Position numbers and translations under genes: made by a program
The notes under the pieces: model-generated
The model's input: only the letters and a program-made list of their open reading frames with translations
Told to the model about the DNA's origin: nothing
Database searches by the model: none
In this document: one piece after another, positions 8,017-17,034 of the stretch
How the letters are laid out: each line of letters starts with the position of its first letter
Position numbering within the stretch: the first letter of the stretch is position 1
Assembly (NCBI RefSeq): GCF_029167205.1
Contig: NZ_JARFPL010000006.1
Location: forward strand, 16,184 to 80,183
Direction: 5' to 3'
From: Methanocrinis alkalitolerans
Lineage (GTDB): Archaea > Halobacteriota > Methanosarcinia > Methanotrichales > Methanotrichaceae
Length of the DNA: 64,000 nucleotides

Positions 8017-9828
8017 ATGGTAGATTGCATAGTTCCTGATACGAGCGTGGTGATCGACGGCAGGGTCTCTGCCAAGGTGGCCACCGGCGAGTATCTGGGA
8101 AAACGAGTTGTAGTCCCAGAAGCGGTGGTGGCGGAGCTGGAGGCCCAGGCCAACCGAGGCCGCGAGACCGGGATCAAGGGGCTTGAAGAGCTGAGACGCC
8201 TCTCGCAGCTGGCGAAGTCCGGCAAGATCGAACTGGAATACGTCGGCGTAAGGCCGGACTTAGACCAGATCAAGCTGGCGGGAGGGGGCGAGATCGACGC
8301 CATGATAAGGGACGTCGCCCTGGACATCGGGGCGTTCTTCCTCACCAGCGACTCGATCCAGTCGAGGGTGGCAGAGGCGATGGGGATCGAGGTCGAGTAC
8401 GTCCGACCTCAGAGAGGGGAGATCAAACCCATCAGCCTCGACAAATACTTCACCCCCGACACCCTCTCTGTCCACCTCAAAGAGGGGGCGATCCCCCTGG
8501 CCAAGAGGGGGAAGGTCGGAGAGTTCAGCCTGGTGAAGATCGCAAACCGGAGCCAGAGCGAGAGGGACCTGCGGGAGATGGTGAGGGAGATCTTCGAGAG
8601 GGTCAAGTCCGACCCCGACGCCCACATCGAGATGGAGAAGATCGGAGCCGCAGTCGTCCAGCTCGGCCCCATGAGGATCGCCATCGCCAGGCCTCCTTTC
8701 TCCGACGGCCTCGAGATAACGGCGGTGAGGCCCGTCGCCAAAGTCGACCTGGAGGACTACCGGCACAGCGACGAGCTGAAGGCGAGGCTGAAGGAGGCTC
8801 ACCGGGGGATAATGATCGCAGGCCCCCCCGGATCCGGCAAGTCCACCTTCGCTGCGGGAGTTGCAAATTACCTCCATGACTGCGACTACATAGTCAAGAC
8901 CCTGGAAGCTCCAAGAGACCTCCAGGTTCCGCCGGAGATCACCCAGTACGGCCCCTTGGAGGGTTCCATGGAGGCCTCGGCGGACATCCTCCTTCTGGTG
9001 AGGCCCGACTACACCATCTACGACGAGGTGAGGAAGACGACGGACTTCCAGGTATTCGCGGACCTGCGGATGGCGGGGGTCGGGATGATCGGGGTCGTCC
9101 ACGCCAACAAGCCCATCGACGCCATCCAGAGGCTCATCGGGAGGGTCGACCTGGGGATGATACCCCAGGTGATCGACACCATCGTCTTCATCGAGAAGGG
9201 GGAGGTCTCGAAGGTCATGGACGTGGAGTTCATGGTGAAGGTCCCTTCGGGGATGACGGAGGCGGACCTGGCGAGGCCGGTCATCGTCGTCAAGGACTTC
9301 GAGAGCGGAAAGGCCGAGTACGAGCTCTACACCTACGGCGAGGAGATCGTCATCATGCCCATATCCCCGGAGGCGAAGAAGCCCGCCTCCTGGGACCTCG
9401 CCTCCCGCCAGGTCGAGACGGAGATGGCCGGCCACCTCAAAGGCCCCTTCGAGGTGAAGATGATCAGCGACTCCTCGGCGGTGGTGAAGGTCCAGGAGAA
9501 CGAGGCGGCGAGGATCATAGGAAAGTCGGGCAAGAGGATCGAGCAGATCGAGAAGTCCCTGGGGATCCACATCGACGTCCAGACCTTCGACGAAGGCGGG
9601 GAGGCTCTGAAGCCCCACATCGAGGACACCGGCCGCCACCTGGCGATCTGGGTCGGCGGTAAGGCGGGGGAGAGGGTCGAGATCTTCGTCGGCAAGGAGC
9701 CGGTCTTCACCGCCACCATCGGCAGGAGGGGGGATATCAGGATGGTGAAGTCCTCCGACCTCGCAAAACAGATCATGCTGAGGCTGAAGCACGGCGAGAA
9801 GCTGGAGGCGCGGAAGATCCGGGATTGA
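8017..9828 (+). CDS. PIN domain-containing ATPase with KH domain (COG1855 type)
   Basis: This protein is about 603 residues with three parts. The N-terminal PIN nuclease domain starts VPDTSVVIDGRVS and keeps acidic residues through EIDAMIRDVA and TSDSIQSRVA. A PilT/VirB11-like ATPase follows, with Walker A GPPGSGKST at residues 269-277. A KH RNA-binding domain sits near residues 485-540 (AARIIGKSGKRIEQIEK). This combination is a widespread archaeal family presumed to act on RNA, but its substrate is unsettled. The start is ATG 8017 rather than 8005, because the GAAGG site directly abuts 8005 and sits better ahead of 8017. Confidence 0.9.
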   Translation: MVDCIVPDTSVVIDGRVSAKVATGEYLGKRVVVPEAVVAELEAQANRGRETGIKGLEELRRLSQLAKSGKIELEYVGVRPDLDQIKLAGGGEIDAMIRDVALDIGAFFLTSDSIQSRVAEAMGIEVEYVRPQRGEIKPISLDKYFTPDTLSVHLKEGAIPLAKRGKVGEFSLVKIANRSQSERDLREMVREIFERVKSDPDAHIEMEKIGAAVVQLGPMRIAIARPPFSDGLEITAVRPVAKVDLEDYRHSDELKARLKEAHRGIMIAGPPGSGKSTFAAGVANYLHDCDYIVKTLEAPRDLQVPPEITQYGPLEGSMEASADILLLVRPDYTIYDEVRKTTDFQVFADLRMAGVGMIGVVHANKPIDAIQRLIGRVDLGMIPQVIDTIVFIEKGEVSKVMDVEFMVKVPSGMTEADLARPVIVVKDFESGKAEYELYTYGEEIVIMPISPEAKKPASWDLASRQVETEMAGHLKGPFEVKMISDSSAVVKVQENEAARIIGKSGKRIEQIEKSLGIHIDVQTFDEGGEALKPHIEDTGRHLAIWVGGKAGERVEIFVGKEPVFTATIGRRGDIRMVKSSDLAKQIMLRLKHGEKLEARKIRD

Positions 9829-9872
9829 AGAGGATCGGAGGAAGGGGCTCCTTCGAGAAGCCCCCCGCCCCT

Positions 9873-11051
9873 TCACCATACCTTCCCCGCCAGGCAGTAG
9901 CGGAATAGGAGGTTTAAGAGGGGGGCGTACTTCGGCCTCATGATCCCGGGGTGGCGCAGCCCCCGATAGACGAGCAGGGGGCTTGCGGAGAGCCTTAGGC
10001 CTGGGAAGACGAGGCCGTCCATGGCGTCCCCGAGCCGGCATAGTTCGTCGTTGGAGAGGGCCGCGAGGGCGTTTCTCCCTCTCATGTGGAGGCCGGAGGC
10101 GACGAAGTCTCTCCTCATCCTCGATTCATACTCGATCCGCTCCGTCTCGCCTCTGAGGAAACGGTCGATGGCGTCGGCGGCTATCTTCGCCGACCTCGCC
10201 GCCGGATAGAGGCCGCCGCCGGTGAAGGGGTTGGTGAGCCCTCCAGCGTCCCCGATGAGGACGGCTCTTCTTCGCTGGAGCCTCTCGGCGACGCCCAGGG
10301 GTATCGCCCCCCCGTTCTTTTCGACGACGTCGCCGGCGATCCTGTACTTCGATACGAACCTCTCCAGGGTGGGGAAGGTCCCGAAGCAGCCGACGTTGGC
10401 GGTCCCCCGCTCGTTCTTGGGGAATACCCAGCAGGAGTAAGAGCGGGATTTTTGGGTGGTGCCGGTGTCGTGGGGGCAGAGGTCGTGGTCGAGGTATGCA
10501 TAAATGGCGTCGTCCTCCGGCCAGGCGATCTCCATCTGGGCCGCCGGAATTAGCCGGTTTTTCACTTTCATCGACTTTGCCACCCGCGAGGCGGGTCCAT
10601 CGGCGCCGACTATCGCTTCGGCTCTGATCGTCTCCCCTCCCCGCAGGCGGATCATGCCGGACTCGGGGTCGATCCTCTCGGCCTTCTCGCCGAGGGCGAC
10701 CTGCGCCCCCGACCGCTCCGCGAGCTTCAGAAGATGCTGGTCGAATTCCGGGCGGTCGAGCATGAAAAGGTCGCACCTCACGCGGTAGCTGGCGAGGTTG
10801 GGAAAGACGACCTCCAGGTATCGGATCTTTCCTGTGATAAAGCCGCCGATCTCCGTCGCAAATTCGGGGAGGCAGTCGGAAAAGAGCCCTTCAGCGCACT
10901 GCTTTGGGACCCCCACCACCTCCTTTCGATCGATGAGGATTACATCGTGCCCCTTCTCCGATAGAAAGCGGGCCGCCGTGCTCCCCGCGGGGCCCGCCCC
11001 CACCACCGCTGCCGAATACACGCGGTCTTCCTTCTCCTGCCATAAAATCAA
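9873..11051 (-). CDS. Geranylgeranyl reductase family FAD-dependent oxidoreductase
   Basis: This 392-residue flavoprotein has the N-terminal dinucleotide fold VVGAGPAGSTAARFLSEKG (about residues 15-33), the KQCAEG segment typical of archaeal geranylgeranyl reductases, and the second FAD motif AVLIGDAGGLTNPFTGGG. Family members saturate isoprenoid chains of membrane lipids or act on related substrates. Methanogens usually carry several paralogues, so the exact substrate is uncertain. It is divergent from the methanogenesis marker 14 gene with only 59 bases between them. Confidence 0.87.
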   Translation of the reverse strand: MILWQEKEDRVYSAAVVGAGPAGSTAARFLSEKGHDVILIDRKEVVGVPKQCAEGLFSDCLPEFATEIGGFITGKIRYLEVVFPNLASYRVRCDLFMLDRPEFDQHLLKLAERSGAQVALGEKAERIDPESGMIRLRGGETIRAEAIVGADGPASRVAKSMKVKNRLIPAAQMEIAWPEDDAIYAYLDHDLCPHDTGTTQKSRSYSCWVFPKNERGTANVGCFGTFPTLERFVSKYRIAGDVVEKNGGAIPLGVAERLQRRRAVLIGDAGGLTNPFTGGGLYPAARSAKIAADAIDRFLRGETERIEYESRMRRDFVASGLHMRGRNALAALSNDELCRLGDAMDGLVFPGLRLSASPLLVYRGLRHPGIMRPKYAPLLNLLFRYCLAGKVW

Positions 11052-11110
11052 ACTTTCGATTCGGGGCGGGCCCGAAGAGTTTATGCTCTGTAAGTTCCGT
11101 TCCCGGATGT

Positions 11111-12550
11111 ATGAGCATCGCCCGTCTCCTCAGATCGAAGCCGAAACCGAGGATCGCCGAGAGCCCCCCGGTGGACATCCTGGAGCTGAAGAAGGAGCCC
11201 TACTACATCGTCGCCTCTGTGGAGGTGGGCAACAGCACTACAAAATGCATCCTCACCGCGACGAACATGAAGAACGGCCAGACCCGTATAGTCAACAAGA
11301 CGGTGAAGATGACCCGGGACGTCCGAAGGCCCAGGCCGGGCGAGGAGGTCTTTGCTCATACCCTCTGCGGCACCCCCCTCACTCGGGAGTCGGTCTCGGA
11401 GCTCGTCAGAGACGCCCTCCTGGAGAGCCACGCCAAGGCGAGGCTCTCCATCAAGGACGACCTGAACTTCGTCGTCCGGTCGACGGGGGTCGTCGCCGGC
11501 TTCTCGTCGCCCGACGAGGTGGGAACCTTCATCCAGGCCCTCGCCGAGGGATGCCTCATGGCCGGGGTCCCCCCCAGGCTTATGACCCCGGCGATGTCGA
11601 TCCAGAACATACCGGCGAAGTTCAGGGCTTACTGTCTCATGGACAAGATAGTCTTCAACGGCCCCGTCGCCTCGGTCTTTCCGCCGAAGGGCTCGACGGG
11701 GGTCGAGATCGTCGCCAACGAGATGGAAGGAGAGCTCGCCACCGCCGGGATAAAGGAGGGGGCGAAGTGGACCGACGTCGACTACCGAAACCCATGCCTC
11801 TCCCTCGACTTCGGGACGACCCTCGACGGGAGGATCACCTCGGCGGAGATGCCCTACGCGAACACCATCGGCAACTTCTGCGGCCTTGCGGGGGCGATCC
11901 CCGACGCCCTGATCCAGGGGACGGGGCTCGTCGACCCCCAGACGGGAACCACCCTCGACATCTTCAACGGCAAGAAGGTTAAGATCGATAAACACGCCCG
12001 GGATTACGCGAGGACCATCGACGAGCATATAAGGATCGAGAGGGTCCCCGCCGGCAGGACCAGGTACGGCTCCGTCCCCGTCGACCCGGCGGCGGCGAAG
12101 AAGATAGGGGTCGTCCTCATAGGCTGCGACGTCGGGGAGAACGGAAGCCTCCTCAACCGTCTCGCCCAGATAGGCGGGGAGATCTGCCAGGAGAGGGGGA
12201 TTAAGACGCTATTTGGGGCGATAGACGTAGCCGCGGCCCTGACCGCCAGGCGGCTTGTGGAGGTGGCGATGGAGGCGGGGCTCGTCACCAAGGAGACGGC
12301 GATGGGGATCACCGGGAGGGCGGGGATCAGCGGCAACAAGCCGGAGCTGATCTTGGAGGAGATCGGATCCTTAAATTTATACGACGTGCCGGAGAAGAAC
12401 GTCGTCTTCGTCGACGACGGCCTCGCTCGAGGGGCGGCGGTGATGGCGAGGTGCATGAACTCCATGGGAACCCCGAGACACCCTCTGGGGGGCCTCCGGG
12501 GCGGGGGGTGCATCCTCAAGAAGAGGATCGATTATGAGGCGAGGACCTGA
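11111..12550 (+). CDS. Methanogenesis marker protein 14
   Basis: This 479-residue protein matches the methanogenesis marker 14 family across its length. Examples are VASVEVGNSTTKCILTATN, with an actin/ASKHA-like phosphate loop, LSLDFGTTLDGRI, and the C-terminal GAAVMARCMNSMGTPRHPLGG. The family is found only in methanogens, and its nucleotide-binding ASKHA-like motifs suggest an ATP-dependent role in methyl-coenzyme M reductase or cofactor maturation; the precise role is not established. Its presence strongly supports a methanogen. It is divergent from the reductase at 9873 and followed by a small unknown gene. Confidence 0.93.
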   Translation: MSIARLLRSKPKPRIAESPPVDILELKKEPYYIVASVEVGNSTTKCILTATNMKNGQTRIVNKTVKMTRDVRRPRPGEEVFAHTLCGTPLTRESVSELVRDALLESHAKARLSIKDDLNFVVRSTGVVAGFSSPDEVGTFIQALAEGCLMAGVPPRLMTPAMSIQNIPAKFRAYCLMDKIVFNGPVASVFPPKGSTGVEIVANEMEGELATAGIKEGAKWTDVDYRNPCLSLDFGTTLDGRITSAEMPYANTIGNFCGLAGAIPDALIQGTGLVDPQTGTTLDIFNGKKVKIDKHARDYARTIDEHIRIERVPAGRTRYGSVPVDPAAAKKIGVVLIGCDVGENGSLLNRLAQIGGEICQERGIKTLFGAIDVAAALTARRLVEVAMEAGLVTKETAMGITGRAGISGNKPELILEEIGSLNLYDVPEKNVVFVDDGLARGAAVMARCMNSMGTPRHPLGGLRGGGCILKKRIDYEART

Positions 12551-12626
12551 CCATACTTGCGACGAAAAAGGTCGCCGAGATCGATCCGCCTTCGGGAAGG
12601 GAAGAAGAGGGGGAGGGGACTCTGGC

Positions 12627-13103
12627 ATGATGGAGCCGGGAGGCGGCGAGGTCCAGCATCCGAGGAGGCAAGACGGATCGGGGGCCACAGATCCCGTCTC
12701 ATCGATGGGAGATGCGGAGAAGAGGCTGACCGCCCTCTACCCCAAACCCCTGGAGGGGGAGAAAGTCCCCATATCCTTCCTCGCGGCGGAGAAGAGGAAG
12801 ATAGGCTGGTCGCCGGAGGAGGGGAGGAGCGTCCAGATCGGCGAAGATACCGAGATCGAACCCCTCAAGCGGGTTCGGGAGATAAACGAGGTCCAGATAT
12901 TCAACTGGCTCACCGGAAGGGAAGGGGTGATCGAGCTATCCGACCGGGAGATGGAGGAGCTCCTCGCCCTCGTCGAGGCAAAGAACGGTGAGCGGCTCGT
13001 CTTCACCAGGGTTAAGGTGAAGGGCAGACTTAAGGCCGCCTTCGCCCTGGAAGAGGAGAGGGAGCCGCGCCGGTGGCTCCTGTCGGAACGGCTGAGGGAT
13101 TGA
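12627..13103 (+). CDS. Hypothetical protein downstream of methanogenesis marker 14
   Basis: The protein is 158 residues from the ATG at 12627, chosen because GGGAGGGG lies 8 bases upstream; an in-frame extension back to 12534 would overlap the previous gene and looks like translated GC-rich spacer. The N-terminal ~25 residues are low-complexity. The rest is a compact mixed alpha/beta protein (PISFLAAEKRKIGWSPEEG, EVQIFNWLTGREGVIELSDREMEELL). No domain is recognised. Position and spacing suggest cotranscription with marker 14. Confidence 0.65.
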   Translation: MMEPGGGEVQHPRRQDGSGATDPVSSMGDAEKRLTALYPKPLEGEKVPISFLAAEKRKIGWSPEEGRSVQIGEDTEIEPLKRVREINEVQIFNWLTGREGVIELSDREMEELLALVEAKNGERLVFTRVKVKGRLKAAFALEEEREPRRWLLSERLRD

Positions 13104-13166
13104 AGGGCAGAGCCTTCGTCTTCGGGGAGGGGAGAGGTTCAGCTCGATGGCATGAGAGGTGCGGCA

Positions 13167-13236
13167 GAAGGCTGTAGGTAGAAGGCTGTAGGTAGAAGGC
13201 TGTAGGCAGAAGGCTGTAGGCAGAAGGCTGTATGTC
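13167..13236 (+). repeat. 14-bp minisatellite, five copies
   Basis: Five head-to-tail copies of GAAGGCTGTAGGTA or GAAGGCTGTAGGCA start at 13167, 13181, 13195, 13209 and 13223 (the last is imperfect). They lie in the 254-base spacer ahead of rpl15e, upstream of a TATA-like GGTTTATCTTC near 13280. Copy number is likely to vary between strains. Confidence 0.9.
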
Positions 13237-13357
13237 GATCGCCTCGGTTCGGAAGCGGTTCTCCAAAAAGGCCGGAAAAGGTTTATCTTCTATGAGCCGA
13301 TAGGGGGACCGGTCCGGAATGTGACCCGGCATGGTCGAACCGGATGAGGTGAAGCTA

Positions 13358-13945
13358 TTGAAGTCTTTTTATGCATACATCCGCGACGCGTGGAAGACCC
13401 CCGGCGAGAGCTACGTCGGCGAGCTGCGGCAGGAGAGGCTCGTCGGGTGGCGGCGGGAGGAGACCGTCCAGAAGATAGACCGCCCCACCAGGCTCGACAG
13501 GGCTCGCGCCTTGGGCTACAAGGCGAAGCAGGGGATCATCGTCGTTCGGGTTAAGGTCAGGCGCGGCGGGAGGAGAAAGTCCAGGTACATTAGGGGGCGG
13601 CGGACCAAGCACATGGGGATGCACAAGATAACCCCCGCAAAGAGCCTCCAGAGGATCGCCGAAGAGCGGGCCGGCCGAAAGCACCCCAACATGGAGGTCC
13701 TGAACTCCTACTGGGTGGGGGAGGACGGAAAGCAGAAGTGGTACGAGGTGATCCTCGTCGATCCGTTCCATCCGGCGATAGCCTCCGACTCCAACCTCTC
13801 CTGGATAAGGGGCGCAAGCCACAGAGGCAGGGCTAACCGTGGGAAGACGAGCGCCGGAAAGCGGGGCAGGGGCCTGCAGAAGAAGGGGATCGGCGCCGAG
13901 AAGGTCCGTCCCAGCATAAGGGCCCACGATAGCAGAGGAAAGTGA
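13358..13945 (+). CDS. rpl15e: Large ribosomal subunit protein eL15
   Basis: The protein is 195 residues from the TTG at 13358 (MKSFYAYIRDAWKTP), matching archaeal L15e at normal length. This start is preferred to the ATG at 13331 because GAGGTG sits six bases upstream and homologues begin at this point. The C-terminus is the basic family tail (GASHRGRANRGKTSAGKRGRG). The gene opens the large information-processing cluster that runs to 20.7 kb. Confidence 0.95.
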   Translation: MKSFYAYIRDAWKTPGESYVGELRQERLVGWRREETVQKIDRPTRLDRARALGYKAKQGIIVVRVKVRRGGRRKSRYIRGRRTKHMGMHKITPAKSLQRIAEERAGRKHPNMEVLNSYWVGEDGKQKWYEVILVDPFHPAIASDSNLSWIRGASHRGRANRGKTSAGKRGRGLQKKGIGAEKVRPSIRAHDSRGK

Positions 13946-13957
13946 GAGGAAAGTGAT

Positions 13958-14374
13958 TTGATTCACAGGGTGACCTTTCGAGCCTTCGTCGCCTCCACCG
14001 AGGACGATGGAAAGGTGAGAGAGGCCCTATCCCTCTTCGTCCCGAAGGGCTCCGTATCCAAAACCTCCGCCGTCGGCCATTTCGGAAACGAGATCATCAT
14101 CCTATCCGCCACCCTCGGGAAGAAGGAGGGGCTGAGGTTCTTTCTCCTCCTCAGGGAGGCTCTCCCTGAGGGGGATATGGCCAGGCTGAGGCGAGAGGCG
14201 GCCCAGAGGGTCGACGATGACTGCAAACTCTACCTCCGCCTCGACAAACAGGCGGCCTGCGAAGGGGAGGTCCGTCTGGCAGACTGCGGCGACGCCATCT
14301 CGGTCTCTGCTCATCTGGAATCTTATCCTGCGAGGCGAGATAGGGCTTTGAAGGTCGCCGAGGACCTTTTATGA
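13958..14374 (+). CDS. RNA-binding protein, archaeal exosome-associated COG1325 family
   Basis: This 138-residue protein begins at TTG 13958 (MIHRVTFRAFVASTEDDGKV) and fits the small archaeal RNA-binding family encoded between L15e and RNase P subunits. Its conserved features are TSAVGHFGNEIIILSATL and DCKLYLRLDKQAA. It overlaps the next gene by 4 bases. The family was predicted to join RNA processing complexes from exactly this gene order; a molecular role is not demonstrated here. Confidence 0.82.
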   Translation: MIHRVTFRAFVASTEDDGKVREALSLFVPKGSVSKTSAVGHFGNEIIILSATLGKKEGLRFFLLLREALPEGDMARLRREAAQRVDDDCKLYLRLDKQAACEGEVRLADCGDAISVSAHLESYPARRDRALKVAEDLL

Positions 14375-15054
14375 CGTATTTCGAGTGCAACCTTCACACC
14401 CTTCCGGACGGCTCAGACTCCCCCAGCAGGATGGCCCTGGCGGCGAGGAAGCTCGGCTACTCCGGGATCATCATCACAAACCACAACGCTACCGTCCCGC
14501 CCTTCGGCTCCGACGGCGCGAGGCTCGCGGGAGGGATCGAGGTTGTCTTCGGCGCCGAGATCGTGGCCGCAGATCAGAGGGCGGTCCACTCCAGGGCTGC
14601 GTCCCTCCGCAATAAGGTCGCCTTCATCGCCGTCCACGGGGGAGACGAGAAGATCAACCGGGCCGCCTGCGAAGACCCCAACGTCGACATGCTCGCTCAT
14701 CCCCAGGGCGGAAGGGCGGGGATCGGGGTGGCGGCGGCGAGGGCTGCGAGGGATAACCAGGTGGCGATATGTCTCGATCTGGGACCGATGATCCGCCTCC
14801 GGGGAGGCGGGAGGGTCCGTTGGATGGAGGCGGTCAAAAGGGACCTGGACCTGGTAAGGAAGTTCGACCTCCATCTGATGATATCGACGGGCGCCGCATC
14901 TCACCTCGACCTTCGATCTCCCCGGGAGGCGATGGCCCTGGCATCCCTCCTGGGGGTGGAGAGGGACCGGGCCCTTGACGCCCTCGCCCTCCCCAGATCG
15001 ATCCTGGACCTCAACCGGAGGATGTGGGCGTCGGTGGGGGTGGAGGTCCTTTGA
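14371..15054 (+). CDS. rnp3: Ribonuclease P protein component 3 (Rpp30)
   Basis: This 227-residue TIM-barrel-like protein of the Rpp30 family contains IIITNHNA, VFGAEIVA and VDMLAHPQGG. It is a protein cofactor of archaeal RNase P, which matures tRNA 5' ends, and pairs with Pop5 encoded next. Its stop overlaps the rnp2 TTG start (TTGA at 15051-15054), which implies coupled translation of the two partners. Confidence 0.92.
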   Translation: MTYFECNLHTLPDGSDSPSRMALAARKLGYSGIIITNHNATVPPFGSDGARLAGGIEVVFGAEIVAADQRAVHSRAASLRNKVAFIAVHGGDEKINRAACEDPNVDMLAHPQGGRAGIGVAAARAARDNQVAICLDLGPMIRLRGGGRVRWMEAVKRDLDLVRKFDLHLMISTGAASHLDLRSPREAMALASLLGVERDRALDALALPRSILDLNRRMWASVGVEVL

Positions 15055-15587
15055 GGAGCTGGCTTCCGGTCCTCCGAGATAGGAGGAGGTATCTGGCCAT
15101 CGAGGTGGAGGCCGAGGGGCGGATCAGGGCGGTGGACCTGACAAGGGAGGTCCGGTCCGCCCAGACCTCCCTATTCGGCGACCTGGGGGCTGCAAAAAAC
15201 CGGCTCCGGATAATCTCCTTCGACGGAAGGTTCGGCCTTCTCCGCTGTTCCCACGATAGGACGGAGGAGTGCAGGGCCCTCCTCGCCACCGTCCATTCCG
15301 TCGGGGGGACGAGGGCGGCCATAAGGGTGAGGGGGATTTCGGGGACGATCAAAGCCGCGACAGAAAAGTATATACCGCAATCGACCTTACAGCCCGACGA
15401 AAATGAGAGAAGAGTCGATTTAGGGCTCGTTTCTGGATCTGTTGTCCGCGTTCATGGTCGTGAGATCGACCTGGCTCCAGATGACCAGAAGATAACGGAA
15501 GGATCAGGCACACGGTACGTGGGACTGACCTCTTTTGATTTATGCGGAGAGGATATTGATGCAGATGGCACCTCAGATGGGTTATGA
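15051..15587 (+). CDS. rnp2: Ribonuclease P protein component 2 (Pop5), with C-terminal extension
   Basis: Reading from the TTG at 15051 gives 178 residues beginning MRSWLPVLRDRRRYLAIEVE, a clear Pop5. The conserved domain ends near GTIKAATEKYI (residue ~108). About 70 further residues follow with no match to the family, rich in Asp and Gly, and they overlap the start of psmA by 29 bases. Archaeal Pop5 is usually 110-140 residues, so the tail is unusual. Either it is a real acidic extension or the original stop was lost and translation now runs through the old spacer. Confidence 0.88.
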   Translation: MRSWLPVLRDRRRYLAIEVEAEGRIRAVDLTREVRSAQTSLFGDLGAAKNRLRIISFDGRFGLLRCSHDRTEECRALLATVHSVGGTRAAIRVRGISGTIKAATEKYIPQSTLQPDENERRVDLGLVSGSVVRVHGREIDLAPDDQKITEGSGTRYVGLTSFDLCGEDIDADGTSDGL

Positions 15588-16311
15588 TAGGGCTATAACG
15601 GTCTTCAGCCCCGACGGGCGGCTGTTTCAGGTGGAGTACGCCCGCGAGGCTGTGAGGAGGGGCACCACCGCCGTTGGGATCAAGGCCGTCGACGGCGTGG
15701 CGGTACTGGTGGACAAGAGGATTACCAGCAGGTTGATGGAGCCGGAGTCGATAGAGAAGATATTCCAGATCGACCAGCACATCGGCGCTGCTACCTCCGG
15801 CCTCGTCGCCGACGCTCGAGTCCTCATCGATAGGGCCCGGGTGGAGTCTCAGATAAACCGGCTCGTATACGACGAGAGCATAGGGGTCGAGGTCCTGGCC
15901 AAGAGGATCTGCGACTTCAAGCAGACCTACACCCAGTACGGCGGGGTCAGGCCCTTCGGGACGTCGCTTCTCATCGTCGGCGCTGACGAAGAGCGGGTGC
16001 GGCTCTTTGAGACCGACCCTTCCGGCGCCCTGCTGGAGTACAAGGCCACCGGGATCGGGGCCGGCAGGTCCGCCGTCATGGAGATCTTCGAGGAGAAGTA
16101 CCGGGAGGATATGGACTGCGATCAGGCGATCCTCCTGGGGCTTGAGGCGCTGTACAAGGCTGCCGAGGGGAAGTTTGAGGCCTCCACCACCGAGATAGGG
16201 GTGATCAAGCTTGAAGAGAAGCTCTTCCGTAAGCTCGAAGAGGAGGACGTGGCCGCCAGGGTGGAGGAGATGAAGGCCGGAATCGGCGGCGAGGGCGTCG
16301 GAGAGGAGTGA
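15559..16311 (+). CDS. psmA: Proteasome alpha subunit
   Basis: This 250-residue protein starts at ATG 15559 (MQMAPQMGYDRAITVFSPDG), where every archaeal alpha subunit starts. The in-frame codons back to 15535 are ignored; GAGAGGA just upstream is the ribosome site. It forms the outer rings of the 20S proteasome and gates the pore through its N-terminal YDR motif, which is present. It overlaps the rnp2 tail and the sbds start. Confidence 0.96.
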   Translation: MQMAPQMGYDRAITVFSPDGRLFQVEYAREAVRRGTTAVGIKAVDGVAVLVDKRITSRLMEPESIEKIFQIDQHIGAATSGLVADARVLIDRARVESQINRLVYDESIGVEVLAKRICDFKQTYTQYGGVRPFGTSLLIVGADEERVRLFETDPSGALLEYKATGIGAGRSAVMEIFEEKYREDMDCDQAILLGLEALYKAAEGKFEASTTEIGVIKLEEKLFRKLEEEDVAARVEEMKAGIGGEGVGEE

Positions 16312-17012
16312 GGATGGTCACCCTGGAGGAGGCGGTGACGGCCAGGCTCAAGACCCACGGCGCCGTCTTCGAGGTTCTGGTGGACCCCGAGGGTGCCATG
16401 TCCTTTCGTCAGGGCGATAAGGTGGAGGTCGAGAAGATCTTGGCCGCGGAGGACGTCTTCGAGAACGCCAGTCGCGGGGACAGAAGCTCCGAGGAGGATC
16501 TCCTCGGGGCCTTCGAGACGACCGACGTTTTGGCGATAGCCGCAAAGATCATCAAGAAGGGCGAGATCCAGCTGACTGCAGAGCAGAGGAAGAGGATCAT
16601 CGAGAATAAGAGAAGGCAGGTCGTCCACCTCATCGCCATGAACGCCATCAACCCCCAGACCGGGACCCCTCACCCCCCCGCCAGGATCGAGCGGGCCATG
16701 GAAGAGGCCCACGTCCACGTCGATCCTACAAAATCCGTCGAAGAGATGGTCAACATCACCATGAAGGCCATAAGGCCTCTAATACCGATAAGGTTCGAAG
16801 AGGTGGACGTGGCGGTGAAGATACCGCCGGCTTACGCCCCCAAGGCATACGGCGAGGTCGCCACCTTCGGCAAGCTCCAGAGAGAGCAGTGGCAGAACGA
16901 CGGATCTTGGATCGGGGTCGTTCGGATCCCGGCCGGGCTTCAGAACGAGTTTTACAGCCTGGTCAACCGGCTCTCCAAAGGGGACGCCGAGACGAAGCTA
17001 CTGAAACGATGA
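16308..17012 (+). CDS. sbds: Ribosome maturation protein SBDS
   Basis: This 234-residue protein has the three SBDS domains: the N-terminal FYSH domain (RLKTHGAVFEVLVDPEGAM), the central helical domain (HPPARIERAMEEAHVHVDP) and the C-terminal ferredoxin-like domain. It works with elongation factor 2-like GTPases to finish large-subunit assembly. GTG 16308 overlaps the psmA stop by 4 bases; ATG 16314 is an alternative start. Confidence 0.95.
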   Translation: MRMVTLEEAVTARLKTHGAVFEVLVDPEGAMSFRQGDKVEVEKILAAEDVFENASRGDRSSEEDLLGAFETTDVLAIAAKIIKKGEIQLTAEQRKRIIENKRRQVVHLIAMNAINPQTGTPHPPARIERAMEEAHVHVDPTKSVEEMVNITMKAIRPLIPIRFEEVDVAVKIPPAYAPKAYGEVATFGKLQREQWQNDGSWIGVVRIPAGLQNEFYSLVNRLSKGDAETKLLKR

Positions 17013-17034
17013 CGGTTTTGACCGAGGACTTTTA

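Noticed and set aside
8260..10041. 593-residue minus-strand open frame across the PIN-ATPase gene
   Set aside because: It is antisense to a gene with PIN, Walker A and KH motifs and reads as His/Asp/Leu-rich low complexity.
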